Below, piece after piece: positions 1 through 12,900 of a DNA stretch of 64,000 nt. Below the pieces are notes generated by a model. The model worked only from the letters and a program-made list of their open reading frames with translations. It had not been told where the DNA came from and ran no database searches. Origin of the DNA: Dicaeum eximium (Eukaryota > Chordata > Aves > Passeriformes > Dicaeidae); the NCBI GenBank assembly GCA_013396995.1, contig VWZP01002201.1:62001-126000 (forward strand). The letters run 5' to 3'. The first letter of the stretch is position 1, and each line of letters starts with the position of its first letter. Position numbers and translations under genes: made by a program.

Positions 1-503
1 TTTCATAGCAGGTACTCAATACATTAAGGAAATAAATCAAAGAAAAATCAGCTGTGAAAAATTCCTCTCAACTATCAGTTGAAAAAAAAAAACCCCAAAA
101 CTCTTGATTAGAAAAAAAAAGCACACTATGAATGGACCGTAAATCCCAAAATGTTAGCTCGACAACACAGTAATACTTCAGACCAGCAGCTGGTTAATAA
201 TCACAATTACACTGAGCATGGTGATGCTGTTAAATGAGAAAGAGGGCCCCAGATACCTCTGCCACCACAGTACTAGAAAGAGTAGAAAGCACCTACCTGT
301 AATTCTCAAAGTACTTTTGAGCATTTACTGTTACTGTTCCTATCAGATGGTCACATTACGAACCAGTGTAATTTGCCAACCCATGTTCAACACTGAATAG
401 AAGACAGTAACCAATACTTGAATTTTAGATTGATCTATAGACAAAGACCCACACTGTGGTGCTCTCCAACAGAGACATAATACACATTCATTCAGATGGT
501 ACA
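1..503. other. Sequence downstream of TOLLIP
   Basis: This is AT-rich and non-coding. I see no gene, repeat family or RNA. In mammals the next gene on this side is a gel-forming mucin, but nothing mucin-like (Thr/Ser/Pro or cysteine-rich exons) is visible. Confidence 0.4.
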
Positions 504-509
504 TTTATT
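504..509 (-). terminator. Candidate TOLLIP distal poly(A) signal AATAAA
   Basis: Plus-strand TTTATT reads AATAAA on the minus strand. Just downstream, at about 430-485, the minus strand is GT-rich (GTGTGGGTCTTTGTC), as expected of a cleavage-site downstream element. Confidence 0.45.
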
Positions 510-2615
510 AAATTAGAATGAAAAAGTTAATGTACTTTAGAGTGCAAGAAACATATTTGGACACTGGACCTCAATACAGAGAAACAATGTCTTCAGAATA
601 ATTACAGCAACACAACATCCTCTGTAGGGTATTACATATCAACCGAACAGGCAATAACGTTTATAAAGGGGGAAAAAACCCATTCAGTACCATCAGCAGA
701 TGCAAAGAGCAGTAGAGAAGTTGCAAGGATCTAGCTAGACAAAAAATGTTCCTACCTTTAGCAAGTAGAGGCTCCTGGCAGGACTCAAACTATACTGAAA
801 GCACTAACTTTTAACAGATGCCTGTCTTACAGAGTTGGCTTTGGCTCCAAGCTGCTGGAAGCTGTTGAGCAGAGGAGCAGCATCAAACACAGTATTACTC
901 CATTAGCATTTTCTCAAAAGTTACAATCATGACCAACAATTTGTTTGTTTTACATAAAAAACTAGACTTTCAGTTCCAATACCTTAATATCACAGACCCT
1001 AAAATAAGTAAACACTCCCTGCCTTTTTTCATCTCTCTCCAATTCAAACCTAACAACAAACAGTTTAACTGGAAGGATATGTATGCTGAAAAGCTGACTA
1101 AGCCAATGATTTTGTTCTTTTTAACAAGAGACAGTAGCACATATTGATGTAAGAGTTTCATCTCTAATGCTTAATTAAATAAAGACAAAAGAATCCACAG
1201 AACAATATTTAAGTATAGTGTAAGATAATGAAATCCATCTACTGGCCATACTGCTCCTACATATCCTATTTGCAACTCATACCTGTACCCTGTTTTGCGT
1301 AACATTTGCCTAGGAAAAAAAATACACACTAAAAATATATCTAAGAACAGGAGTCTCCTTCAGAGGGCCAGAGCCCAGTTTATGAATAAACCTGGCTAGC
1401 TTAACTTTTGCACTTACCCCTCCTGGCAGTTAGGACTGAAAGGTGGTTTTGTTCTGTGCTTGAAATGGAGCTGTAATAGGATGCAGTACAATTTACCAGC
1501 CATTAAGTTGAACCATGACCACTTGCTTTTATGAAAAGCTGTATTACGAATCCCACAGTTTTAATATAAAAATTTAAATATGTACATTTTCCCTGAATTG
1601 TTCTGTCTGTAGCAATTCATGCTATCTGTGTAAAAGTTAGAGCACGGGACTCTTCCTGGAGGTATCTAAGCATTAAATCCTTACCAACATTTATCTTTTT
1701 GGGTCATGATGTCACAAAACACTGTGCTATAAAGACCAAATATCTCTACACCTACTCAATCACAAAATTTACCATGATTGTAGAGAAGGGGCAAGACTAG
1801 TTTCTTGAAGAATACCCATTTAACTTCAGAAAACAAAAGTGTGGCAATTCTACAACTACAGCACACAGAACTATTGCCTTGAATTTCATTATTCAAAATC
1901 CAATAGGAGGATGTTTAAAGACACTTATGCTTTCAATGGGAAATTTAAGATGTTAAGGGATTCATAACAGAACTTAAAACTGTACATTATGAAAAGACAG
2001 CTTTAAAAGGTCAGAAACTGGGATGATTTTTGGTGCTGTATTTTAAAAGTTTCAGTATTACTTTTAATGATTAAAAAAATAAATATCCATGCTCTACTGC
2101 CAGTGCTACCTAAAGGCTACTTGAATGTAGGCTGGGGGGGGATAAAATCAGCTTTCCATCAGATAATAAAGAAAATATCCTAAGCATAGGACATGAAATA
2201 AAGTATGGGGAAGAAGAGAATATAGGTTGTCATTCCCTATTCCAAACCTGGCTTTAATGTTCTCATCAATCACTCAAGAGCCTGGATTTCAAGTGTACAT
2301 TCATTTCAACTCTTGAAAATATAAAGATCTATGGCTATTGTAGAAAGTATTTGAAATCAAACATTAAAAGGACAAAACAGCAACATTGCACATCACTGGA
2401 AAAATAAATTGGTGCATACTATTTAAAGTGCATTACTTTACAAAAACAGACACCGCAGAAATGCATCCAACTGGTGTAACTGGTGCATTACTGTATGATT
2501 CTGCAGCTCCAAAATCAACTCTTACTTGAAAAAACTACACTAACAATAAATACAGACACCTCCTCTGAGGATCAGACTGTAACTCAGATATGTTAAATTG
2601 TCTCTAACAAAGAAT

Positions 2616-2621
2616 TTTATT
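2616..2621 (-). terminator. Alternative proximal poly(A) signal AATAAA
   Basis: This is another minus-strand AATAAA, about 1.13 kb past the stop. It would give a shorter 3' UTR. The downstream GT-rich signal is weaker than at 504-509. Confidence 0.25.
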
Positions 2622-3754
2622 TCCATCTGTATCAATAATAAATTGACTACAGCAGCTGTAGTCTGACAAGTCACTGAGCAATTCATAATGCCATTCTAAG
2701 ACCCTGAAGCTACTTTTCATAGCTTATTTCTTATTACAGGAAAAATACAATCATTTTCCCACTAATGTAAAGCAATAACTTTGCTGAAACATAGGTATAA
2801 AGAAAGAAGCTTTATAACCAGATCACAGATATCTGCTTTTTTAAGGTAAGACAACATCTTAAATAATTCTTTACGGCTTCAATAATTTTCCAGGTATAAG
2901 TATGTCTCCTTCTGCACTTATCCTTTGAAATAGCCATGGGAATGCAGAAGTAGTAGTTAGAGTGCAATTAACTGTGGGAGTACATTAGGGCTTGGTCCTG
3001 TTCTCTCCTACAGCAATACATACTGTATGAGTTTACAGTTACCCCCTAAGATTTTACAGATACATAACAATACTGTGTGTATGTGGGAGGACAAAGCCCC
3101 AAATGCACACCAGAAAATATATTGCTTTGGTGCCCAATGACTAGATTGAATAGAAGATGCCAATTACAAATACCAACAGCACAACCTAAGAAATTTAGCT
3201 TATTAAATTAAAAATCTTCCATCTCAAAGGTGTGACTCTATCACAGTAATAACTGAACACCACAGGATAAGAAAGGGTCTCTCCTTTAACTTCTGGCAAA
3301 AACAGGCTGCTTGCTGAAACTGAAATACTTTTAACAAATCAGTTGTGTTTAAACAGCAAACCTTCCATGGAAAGATTTTTTTTTCCCAATCTAACAAACA
3401 CTAGTAAATCTTGTACTGCATAGAGTTACTTTGTAAGAGCAAGTTTATGAAAAGGGGGAGAGAACGAAACAAAGCAGCATTACTCCCAATCCCATCAGAA
3501 TATAGCCACAGAGGGCACAGCTGATAGCAAAGATGCTTCACTGCTCTATTGTAGGACATAAGCTAAACTGAGTATGTACAAACTGAGAAAGAAAGAGAAG
3601 AAGATCCCACTGTCCAAGGAGAAAAGGGGTATAATCTGTCACACACGATGCACTAACAGAAAGCTGTTGGGAAATTCTTCCTCTAGCTAAATCCCTGGCT
3701 TGGCAAGTAAAAATAAGTGGCATCGAGGACGGGGACTATGCAGGAAGTGGGCAT

Positions 3755-3969
3755 CTACGATTCTTCAGCCATCTGAAGTAAGGAGTTGATAGCTGCATCC
3801 TTGTTCCCCCTCTGAGCTTCTAGCACTGAGCGGATTACTTCCCTGTCCATGTTGGGAAACATGTCCTGGATAGATTTCAGGTCCTCTTCATTACACAGGT
3901 GCTGAGGGTTGACTGCAGGAGGTGGTATTGCCACTGGTACCATGCCTGGATTACAGACTGCAGGCATCC
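3755..3969 (-). CDS. TOLLIP: TOLLIP coding exon 6 (residues 204-274, CUE domain)
   Basis: The acceptor is CCTGTAG and GG completes the split glycine codon. The exon reads MPAVCNPGMVPVAIPPPAVN, then the CUE domain, and ends SLLQMAEES and TAG at 3757-3755. The ubiquitin-contact MFP (240-242) and LL (267-268) are intact. The last residues differ slightly from the mammalian GEEP ending. Confidence 0.97.
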
Positions 3970-6900
3970 CTACAGGTTAAAAACAGAAGAAAGAAAACCA
4001 CAAAACATACATTAGTGGGGGGGTAAAGAAAACCAAACAAACCCACAACAAAAAACCCCAGTGATTTTGAAGACTAAAGCAGCTCATTACTTGTCCCAAC
4101 CCACCAATCTCAGCATTTATTTTACATGCACTCCAGAGGAGGAAGATGATTGCAGAGATTATACCTACACTGTTGCAACTGGAAAATATTTTCCTGGAAC
4201 AGGTTCTCTCCCCAAGGTTATATTCCAGAAGTTATAAACTACAGTATGGTAACAGGTACTGTTCAAAATTAGGTACAACTTGCATGAGGCAGGTTCACAC
4301 ATAATTCATTAACCAAACACTAAGCTCATCACAGAAAGATGTGGTTGGTTTTCCCCACCTCATATTTTAGTTCCCAGTGTATTTATGTTGTGATGAAAAA
4401 AATTGTTTTACATCAGCAATATACACAGCTGATATTTAGAAAGACAATGAATGCAATCTCCAGTGTATTCAAAGGAAATCAAAGTACTTTGGTCCACTAG
4501 GAGACTGGACCACACAAATAAGCAATTTTTAGCAGATGTGTTTCCTGGCTAAAGTTCCCACCAGCCTGCAAAGTCACTATGTGGCAAAAGAGCAACACCT
4601 CTAGGGGCACACACTGCTTTTCTCATCTCTCTTCCAAAGAACAAAATTCATCTGACCTGTCATTTTTCATTAATTTCTTGTATATCCATGTAAAATAATG
4701 CACTGGCAGTCTACAGAGTTTTAGAAAATGAGTTTTCCTATTCCTGTTAGAAGAAATTACTAGACAAAATCCCTTTTTCATCACCTAAGAACTTCTATCA
4801 TTAGGCATTGCTGAAAACACTACCTTTTGTTTAGTATAAAACTGAAAAGAGATAATAGTACGTATCTACAGTCTATTGTTATCACTTCTGAAAATTGTGT
4901 ATTTCAATTCCTCTCCATGTAGTTTCAGATCCTTGATTATCTTAGTCCCACTCCTTTATGTGTTAGCTTCTGCAGTTCTCCTGTAGAATTTCTAAGGTAG
5001 GGCAAGGAGAACTACCTGCAGCTAGACAGAATCAAGTTCTAGTATCGGTTCTCTATTTGCTTTCAAGCATTTTATGCACTGTTTCAAAGACTATTCACCT
5101 GATATTTTTATAGAGTAGGCTACAATAATTCAAAGAACTTCATGTACAGTAATGACGAAATTGAGAAATTGTCACCAAATAAGAAAGAATACGAAGGAAA
5201 TAGCATTTTCCAAATGCAGCTGAGAAGGTGATATACACAGACCGCACCGTTCTTATGTAGTCAAATACCTATGAATTTTAACAAGCAGGCTTTTCCTACA
5301 CAACCATGTCATTTCCTCCTAAAGTTTACTCAGTTACAGGTTTGGTTTAAAGCAGTTCATTCTAGTCTTCCTGGGTTTTAATCATTCTATACAACAGAGA
5401 AAATGGCTACTTTGAAAACGTTTTTAATAGAAACTTCACATTGCTATCCCTCCAGTCCTCTCAAAGCAAGACTTCCTTCACCTGTTAGGTTTTCCTGAAC
5501 TACCTCACATACTTCAATACTTACCTCGTCTCTTCAAGATTTTCTTCACTCTAACTATTTAGTCAGAAATGTCTATACTCACTTTAACATGCACGAATGT
5601 TTTAGCATCCCAGTGACTTGTTTCTTCTGTCATCATAAAAAAGCTCTATTATAACTCACATTCAAGGTTGGATGAGCTAAACATCAACTCTGGCTGACCA
5701 GGTACTCTAAGTGAATATAGTTTGACTGCAAGCACTGCACCCAGGATTTCACCTGATATACTCTTTTCTATTTCTTTCCTCAACTTGGACTCCTGTCCTA
5801 TCTGAAGGGATTCATTACTGATTTGAAAACACCTCCCTATTTATCTATGTTCTCCAATTTTTATTTTAAAATTCCTCTTTTAATCATCTTAAGTTTTATT
5901 AGAAGAAAAAAGAAAAAGGAACATAGAAGTTTTAAGTCTAACACACAGTCTGCATCTACTCAAAAAGGTTCATACTGAGTAATAATCGCATAAATTTGTT
6001 ACCTGCACACTAGAACCATGTTTTTGCCCAGCCATCTGCATCACACCTCTACCACAGGTATCTGTCACCTTTTCTGCACCATCCTAAACCTTGGCTCCAC
6101 AGCTTTTTATGATCTTTGGACCATGGCCCCTGGAATTCTGTCTGGCACTATGTGTTTGAAGACACCCTGGAGGCAAACCACTGTGCAGTCCTCACCAACA
6201 CTGCAAATACACTTCACCCAATTACCCAGCAGCATTTTGCACTGCCTCTTCTAGAGCTTCAACAAACCTCAACTCATTCCTCACACTGCCTACAATAATG
6301 TAGGCATTTAAAAGGGGCATAAGAAGATGTGCCGCCTCAAAAAAATAAAGCTGCAAAGTACCTGAAAGAACCAAGCAATAGAAGTTATGTTTTACTTGTA
6401 ACATAAACTTCCCAATATTTTTTACTAAGTCATCAACACCCTAAGATTAGCCAACAATGTGCCTAAACTGTGCATGAACTATCCATTCAGGAGGTCAGTT
6501 TAAAGTATTAATCCAAATTAAACATGAGGCTCTTTTCTCAAGTACAACACCATCCTACAGCTTACCAATACTGTTTCACTGCCTTATCAGTGCCAAAATA
6601 AAATCAAGACTAGAACACAGTTTTCCTTACTGCTTTTATCAAAAATAGGTAATTATGAAGCCAGACATCTGGAGAGGCAGTACCCAAAAAGCATTTCCAA
6701 TATAATCAATTTAAGACACAAGAAATTTCTTGACTGCATTGTTTCTCACCAAGGATTTTCAAAACCCATTTTCTGAGCTCTTAAAGTTTGAGCTTACACT
6801 GTCTACAACTAGATGCACACAAATGGAGTTACTATCACAGATTTTTAATGAATAGCTCCATGATAAATGCTTACTTTTCATGAAGCTCACCATCCAAGCT

Positions 6901-9900
6901 ATACAAATACCAATTTAGGAGTACTTTGGGTTTTTCCGCACTCAGGCTAAAAGCATCCATAATTTCTGATTTACAAAGTAGTAAGTAAGACTTAAGCATG
7001 ACTTAAAGAATTATTCACTGAAATTTGGCAAACAGACACATATATGTAGTCATTTGAGAAATTTGTAACAAGCTTCCAAATTATCAACGTTCAGTAAAAA
7101 GCTGCTTTAAGTTAAACAAACTTGTATCACTGACAAGTGAAAACTGGAACTAAACAATGTAAGAATCCACTATCAGTGGAATTGTGGACTCCTGTGTTAC
7201 TCTCACATATTAGGTACATGTTATAAATCAGAAGAATGGAGCAGTTTTCCAATTCAGTGGAATGGCAATGGCAAACATGCTGGCATAAGCAGTGACATTC
7301 CGACATATGAAACAATAGCAAGTCAATTGCTACAAGCAGCAATGAAAGCATCAAAGCAGAATTAACAGGGTAAAATTTTTCCAACTGCATACAAGGCATT
7401 ACACACTTGTAATTTTATTTTCTTTTTCAGTCAAGTGCCCTATGTTTAATTTCTTAACTCATTATCATTCTGTCCCATGCACAGACTCTTTCAGAGTAAA
7501 CCAGGAACCTTCTCAGCATGAATTCTTTCATTTAAATGAAGAAATTGGTAAGCCTTTTCTAAAAAAAAAAATAGGACTTAATGATATTTACACCAAGAAA
7601 AACTCATTACTAAAATATGCATGCCATCTTATTTTTTAAAATGTTGCTTCTTTGCAAACTACTAGAAAAATTAAGTATATGAAACAACAGAAAAATACTA
7701 AAAATCCACTGCTCTGAATAAACCAAATATGTTTGACAACCACAACAGTTTTATCTTTCTGAAATTCAGGGCATCAAGAAATGACATCGTATCTCATAAG
7801 AGGTCATTCTAAAATTTTCTGAATGTATTTGACTGAAGACCAATGCTTTTATCAAAGACAGCGGTGTCACAGCATCTTTGCACAATTCAAAATCAAAAGT
7901 GTCCCAGTAAAGGAAGTCTAAAATGAAGGAAAACTGATTTCCTTTACAGTTCTAGTCAGGTACTTAACTTGACATGGATTTAAAACAGAAGTTTCTGTTG
8001 AAAAACAGAACATGAAAAATATACACTGATGAAAAAAGTGTCACTTTTAAAAAAATAAACTTATTTGAAGATTAATTAAGGAAATTAAGACTAAGGCAAT
8101 TAGCAGGTTGTCTTCTCAGTGCCATTGCCAAACTCAGCTTTTTGCTTTCACGTTTACCAGAAGTTGTGACATTACCTGCTTCTCCACAAACCTTGCAGTA
8201 CCCAAACAACTGCAAGAATTATGTTTCTCTTCTAGAAAAGCAATGCTATCACCTAGTATAGCTCCCTGACATACAAGAGCTTCAGAAGAATATCGTAACA
8301 TGACATTATATCCACCAATGCTGTCATCAGCAATCAGTTTAACTATTACAGCTCAAAGCTGAGCAGATGCATTTAAAGACTTTCCAACAGGTTAGAGAGG
8401 CTTTAATAATTTGCAGAAGATGCATTAAATTGTTCTACTGGAACAAGTGGAAATACCTTGTTATACAGTCTGCTGTAAAAAATAAAGCTGTTTAGGTGAG
8501 TTCATGCAAGGATTCTTGAGTCAATGAGGATGGGAGTGAGAAAAGAGCTTGGAAACTTACCCAGAGCAAAGTACTCAAGCCCTAAAGACAGGTGAAAATG
8601 AAGGGACAAGGGGAAAGGAATAAGACATGGGAAAGAAATATTAATCTATTTTTAAAAGGATATTAATTATTTACCTTCCAAAGGTGAAAGTTGGGTAAAA
8701 TGAGGCAGTTGGGTAAAACCCAAACTACCTAATACTAAAAACTAAATGCTGCTAGGATCTAGTCTCTCAACTAATTTGCTTCAGTGCCCTGAACAAGTTT
8801 CCTAAATTGTGTTGTTTATGCAGAAGTAACAAACAGGGGAAATGCTGCCAAAATAAGTAAGCCACCAGGTGTTTGCAGCAAGGATTATATTTTACAGACC
8901 ACAAAGGACAACATACATCCATGGTTTTCTGAACAAGTACCAGTAACATCACAAGCTAACCTATGATTCTCAATAAGGACACCTAAAGGAACAATGTACA
9001 TACAGACACAACTTTGCCTCAATGAAAAGTGACAGTCTTGACTCTGACAGGACCCAGAAACACACTGGTTTTTAACATATTTTTAACACGGGAGTTTATA
9101 AAATAAGTAAGTTTCCTATTTATCCCATATTTAGCTTATAAGAATATTTAGCTTGTAAGAAATATAGCTTGCTTATTGAACTAACATTTTTAGCTCACTG
9201 TCTCTGGTACTTTTCACTAAAAGAAGATACTGCAAGCACCAGTATATCAAAATATTCTATAGTTTAAATAAAGTAATCTTTAGAAAATTAAATAGGAATA
9301 GGTGGGAGATAAACCCAGCTTCTATAACATCAACAATAACAACAGGGTTCACAAGTTTTAATTTTTGCATGCCCAATCCATAAATATATCAAGTAGGGCA
9401 GCTATAGCCTGTAAGCAACAGCTAGTGCTGTTGTCAGAAATTTTCCATTTTAAAATTTTGCAATTCATTACCGTGGTGCAAGAATATACTATGGCCACTT
9501 CCATTCTTAACACTTCTCCTTCTACCACCAAATGTGAGGAAATGAGCATTACTTGTGTTCATCTGCTTACCACAGTGACTACCTGCTTATTTCTACTGTT
9601 TACCTCAGCTTGTATAACAGAGTATGAGAGTAATTAGCTGCTTCAGTATTAATTAGAAGGCTAGTTAATTAGAAAGTTAGTTTTGAACAGAAGTTTTCTG
9701 TTACAGAAAAACAGTTTGGCCTTTGTGACACACCTAAATTTGATTTAACCATCTCTCTTTAAAGCACAGTTATTTTGGACAGTAAACAAGTAACTGTTAA
9801 AACTGTCTGGATAAGCATTTTATTCCCCCCACTGTATTTCCATCATAGATAAGGCTTTGATTCTGACAGTCTTCTACAGCAGAATCCTCTTAATTTCAAA

Positions 9901-12900
9901 TATAATAAACTATTCAATTATGCTCTTTCACTCTTCAGAAGGAAAAGCAGAACTTGTTTACTGACTACATGAATTTATCTGCACAGGTAAAAAACTGAAA
10001 CTATGAACTAAAAATATGCAAAGCAGGAGCATACTGATGTTCATTACCCTTCCTGAAGCAGCCTCAAAAGGAAGTGAACAAATACTGTAGAGTGTTACAA
10101 AGGAAATGTGCAAACAGAGCGGGCCCAGAAGACACAAACAGCCCAGTTGTGCAAGGAAGGCCAGCATCTTGCATGCACCTTTCTGAAAAAGTTTACAGAA
10201 TTCAGAAAGAGCATCTAGTTCAGTATACAGAAAGTATTTCAAAAAACTCCAAGATGTCTTCTAAGATGCACTATTGTTTCCTTTTCTAATTTGAAATTAC
10301 TTTTATTAAGCCATTAAATGTATGAAACAGCAAAAGTATTCTGCAGCCTAGTCAATTCCCAACTCCAAACCCAAACATCCATCTAATGACTATCAGTGGG
10401 TCATTGATTAGTGAGCAAGTCAAAGCTTTAGAACTCACAGTGCTTTGGGAAATTTTGATGATGTCCACAGAAATTCTAGAACAGCAAACACAAAGCACAG
10501 TAATATTTAAAAAGAGTGAAAAATACGAAATGTAGGTCAGAGGTGGCTTGTAAAAAGTCTGGCATTTATGAAGTCAAGGAAGTACACTCAAGCTTTCCCA
10601 GAACAAAAGAAGAGTGCAAATCTAGGGGTGGAACTTTGCAATGCTTTAAAAATACAAGTCACAGATGCAGGAAGAATTCTGAATACAGAATAGTATTATA
10701 GCAGCAATTAAAACAAACATGCTGGATCTTGGTAGAAGGGCAATGCTCCACCATATAGGCCCCAAAATTCTTAGCTGCTAAAATGTAAGACATTACTATC
10801 ACTTGCAAATTATTAGTTATTTCTTCAGTTGTCCAAAAAGAAAACATTCTCAAGATAAATAATTTACAGAACATCATGATTTGAAGATCCAGTACTTGAA
10901 TAGCAAGTTTGAAGGTCTTCTGTAAGTTTTATCTGTTCAGTTCTATGTTTAGTTTCTACTATACATGAAGCTAATCTCTGCTTCATTTTTTCTGTTTATA
11001 CTCCAGCACAGGAATTTTGTAATATGAATATTCTCATTTTGATCTATTCAAGAAATTTGTTAGCACTTTCTATCAGATCTTTTAACTATAAACAAGATGA
11101 CTGTGTTTGAAGTTCACTACAGAAGGTCTGGTTTACCACAACAGAATCACGCTTTGGAATGTACACTCCAGCTCAAAGCACTTCACTGGCAAGACTTAAA
11201 ATCTGGCAATTAAGCTACAGAGATAAAAGAACACCTAAAATGAAGCAAACTGCATGTTTTCATCAGGGAATAAAGCATGCAGCCCAACTTTTCCATATTT
11301 TGCTCTAACTTAACTCTGTAAAAATGAAACAGGAGGTACAATTCCTAACTTACATATCCAGTCTTCTGTTAATGAGGTTTGTTTTTACAGTAAATGGAAT
11401 TTTATATTCAATCATCTCCTAGTTATTTTAAGTTCAATCATCTCCCAGTCTTACAAAAGAAAAATAAAATATATGTATCTGTTGTGTCATCCCTTGGCAC
11501 TTTAATTATGTCCACACACACTATCATTCATTCATATACTTGCAGGCAAAGAAGTTAAAAATATGTGAATTTATCTCTTAACTTTCCCTGAAAAGTACAC
11601 ATACCACTGAACAGATAGCCATAGAATAAACTGAGGGTTTTAGGAGCTGGAAGTGAAACACAAACTCAACTGAACTATTCAATTCACTAAGTAGGACCAA
11701 TTCAAACTTATTTACATACTTTAAACTTTTCATCTTTGACAGAAAAATTACAAAACGTAAGTTAACACATCTTTCTCTACAAATCCAAAACTCTTTGAAC
11801 CAACCAAAAGCACTGACAATACCTGCTGTAGTTATGTAAATACATCAAGAAGAGCTATCTCAGAGCTACCTAACATTTTTCATTCACTGAGCTGTGAATA
11901 CTTCACATGCTGTGTATCAAGTTCCTTTCCAACAAAACATCTTCAAAGACCACAGAAAAATTAATCCTGTTGTGGGCTACAGAAGCTGCAGCTCCAACAG
12001 CACAATTCATCTGAGGCACCTCCTCAAGTGCAAAGCTTCACACATGGCTTGCCACCATTCCAGTAAACACAACTCAAGAGTGCAACCTGCTAGAAAGCTA
12101 TTCAGAGACCTGATCAAAGTATAAATACTCAGAATGAGGAGCCTTCACAACTTGATAGACATTTTAATCCATTTAATCAAACTCATGCAGCTCTATTAAA
12201 CAGGGTACAAAACTGAAGGCAGATCTATGCTTAATTTTTTCTCTCTTCTCATAAAAATACATAATGGGGAAAGTGGTTAAGGAAAAATCATTTCTAGCTT
12301 CCTTTACATTCTGAAAAAATTGGAGTAATTTGGTATTTATTTCTGCAACACCCTTCATCTGGAAGGTTCATAGTCTTCAAGGAGAGAAAACATACCTGCT
12401 ATAGGCACATATCCAACTCCTTGCTGATATACAGTGGGCATCAGGACCACTGGCTGGGGCTGCATCATCATGGCAGCTGGCAAAGACTTGACAGAAAAGG
12501 CACAGATTAGAACAACTCAGGAAACAGCCAAAAAGTGCCAGCAATTAAAAGTGTTCACAAACAAGTAATCACATTGCAAATCCATGTTCAACAGTACAAT
12601 ATAACTGTGCTGAGTGGTAATCTGTATTAAATAAATCTCTGGCAAAGTAACTGAACTACCACCTTTCAAATGCAATTAATTTGCCCATGAATGAATAAAA
12701 ACACATCATGTCAAACTCACCTTTCGCAAGAGTGATGAAATGTTATCAAAATGCATTATTTTAAAATGCAGGTTTAATCAGCTTTCATGCCTTAGTCTTG
12801 TGAAATGAATATACAACATATTCATCATAAATTAAATATTAAACAAAATCTAATTTTTATTCTAATTTTTAATTTTTAAAAGCAGTACACTGCTCCTTGA

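Larger units (their letters stand above)
504..3754 (-). other. TOLLIP: Probable TOLLIP 3' UTR
   Basis: About 3.25 kb of AT-rich sequence follows the TOLLIP stop and precedes a canonical poly(A) signal at 504-509. Mammalian TOLLIP also has a 3' UTR of a few kilobases. I see no repeat or ORF of note here. The extent is inferred from the signal, not observed. Confidence 0.55.
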
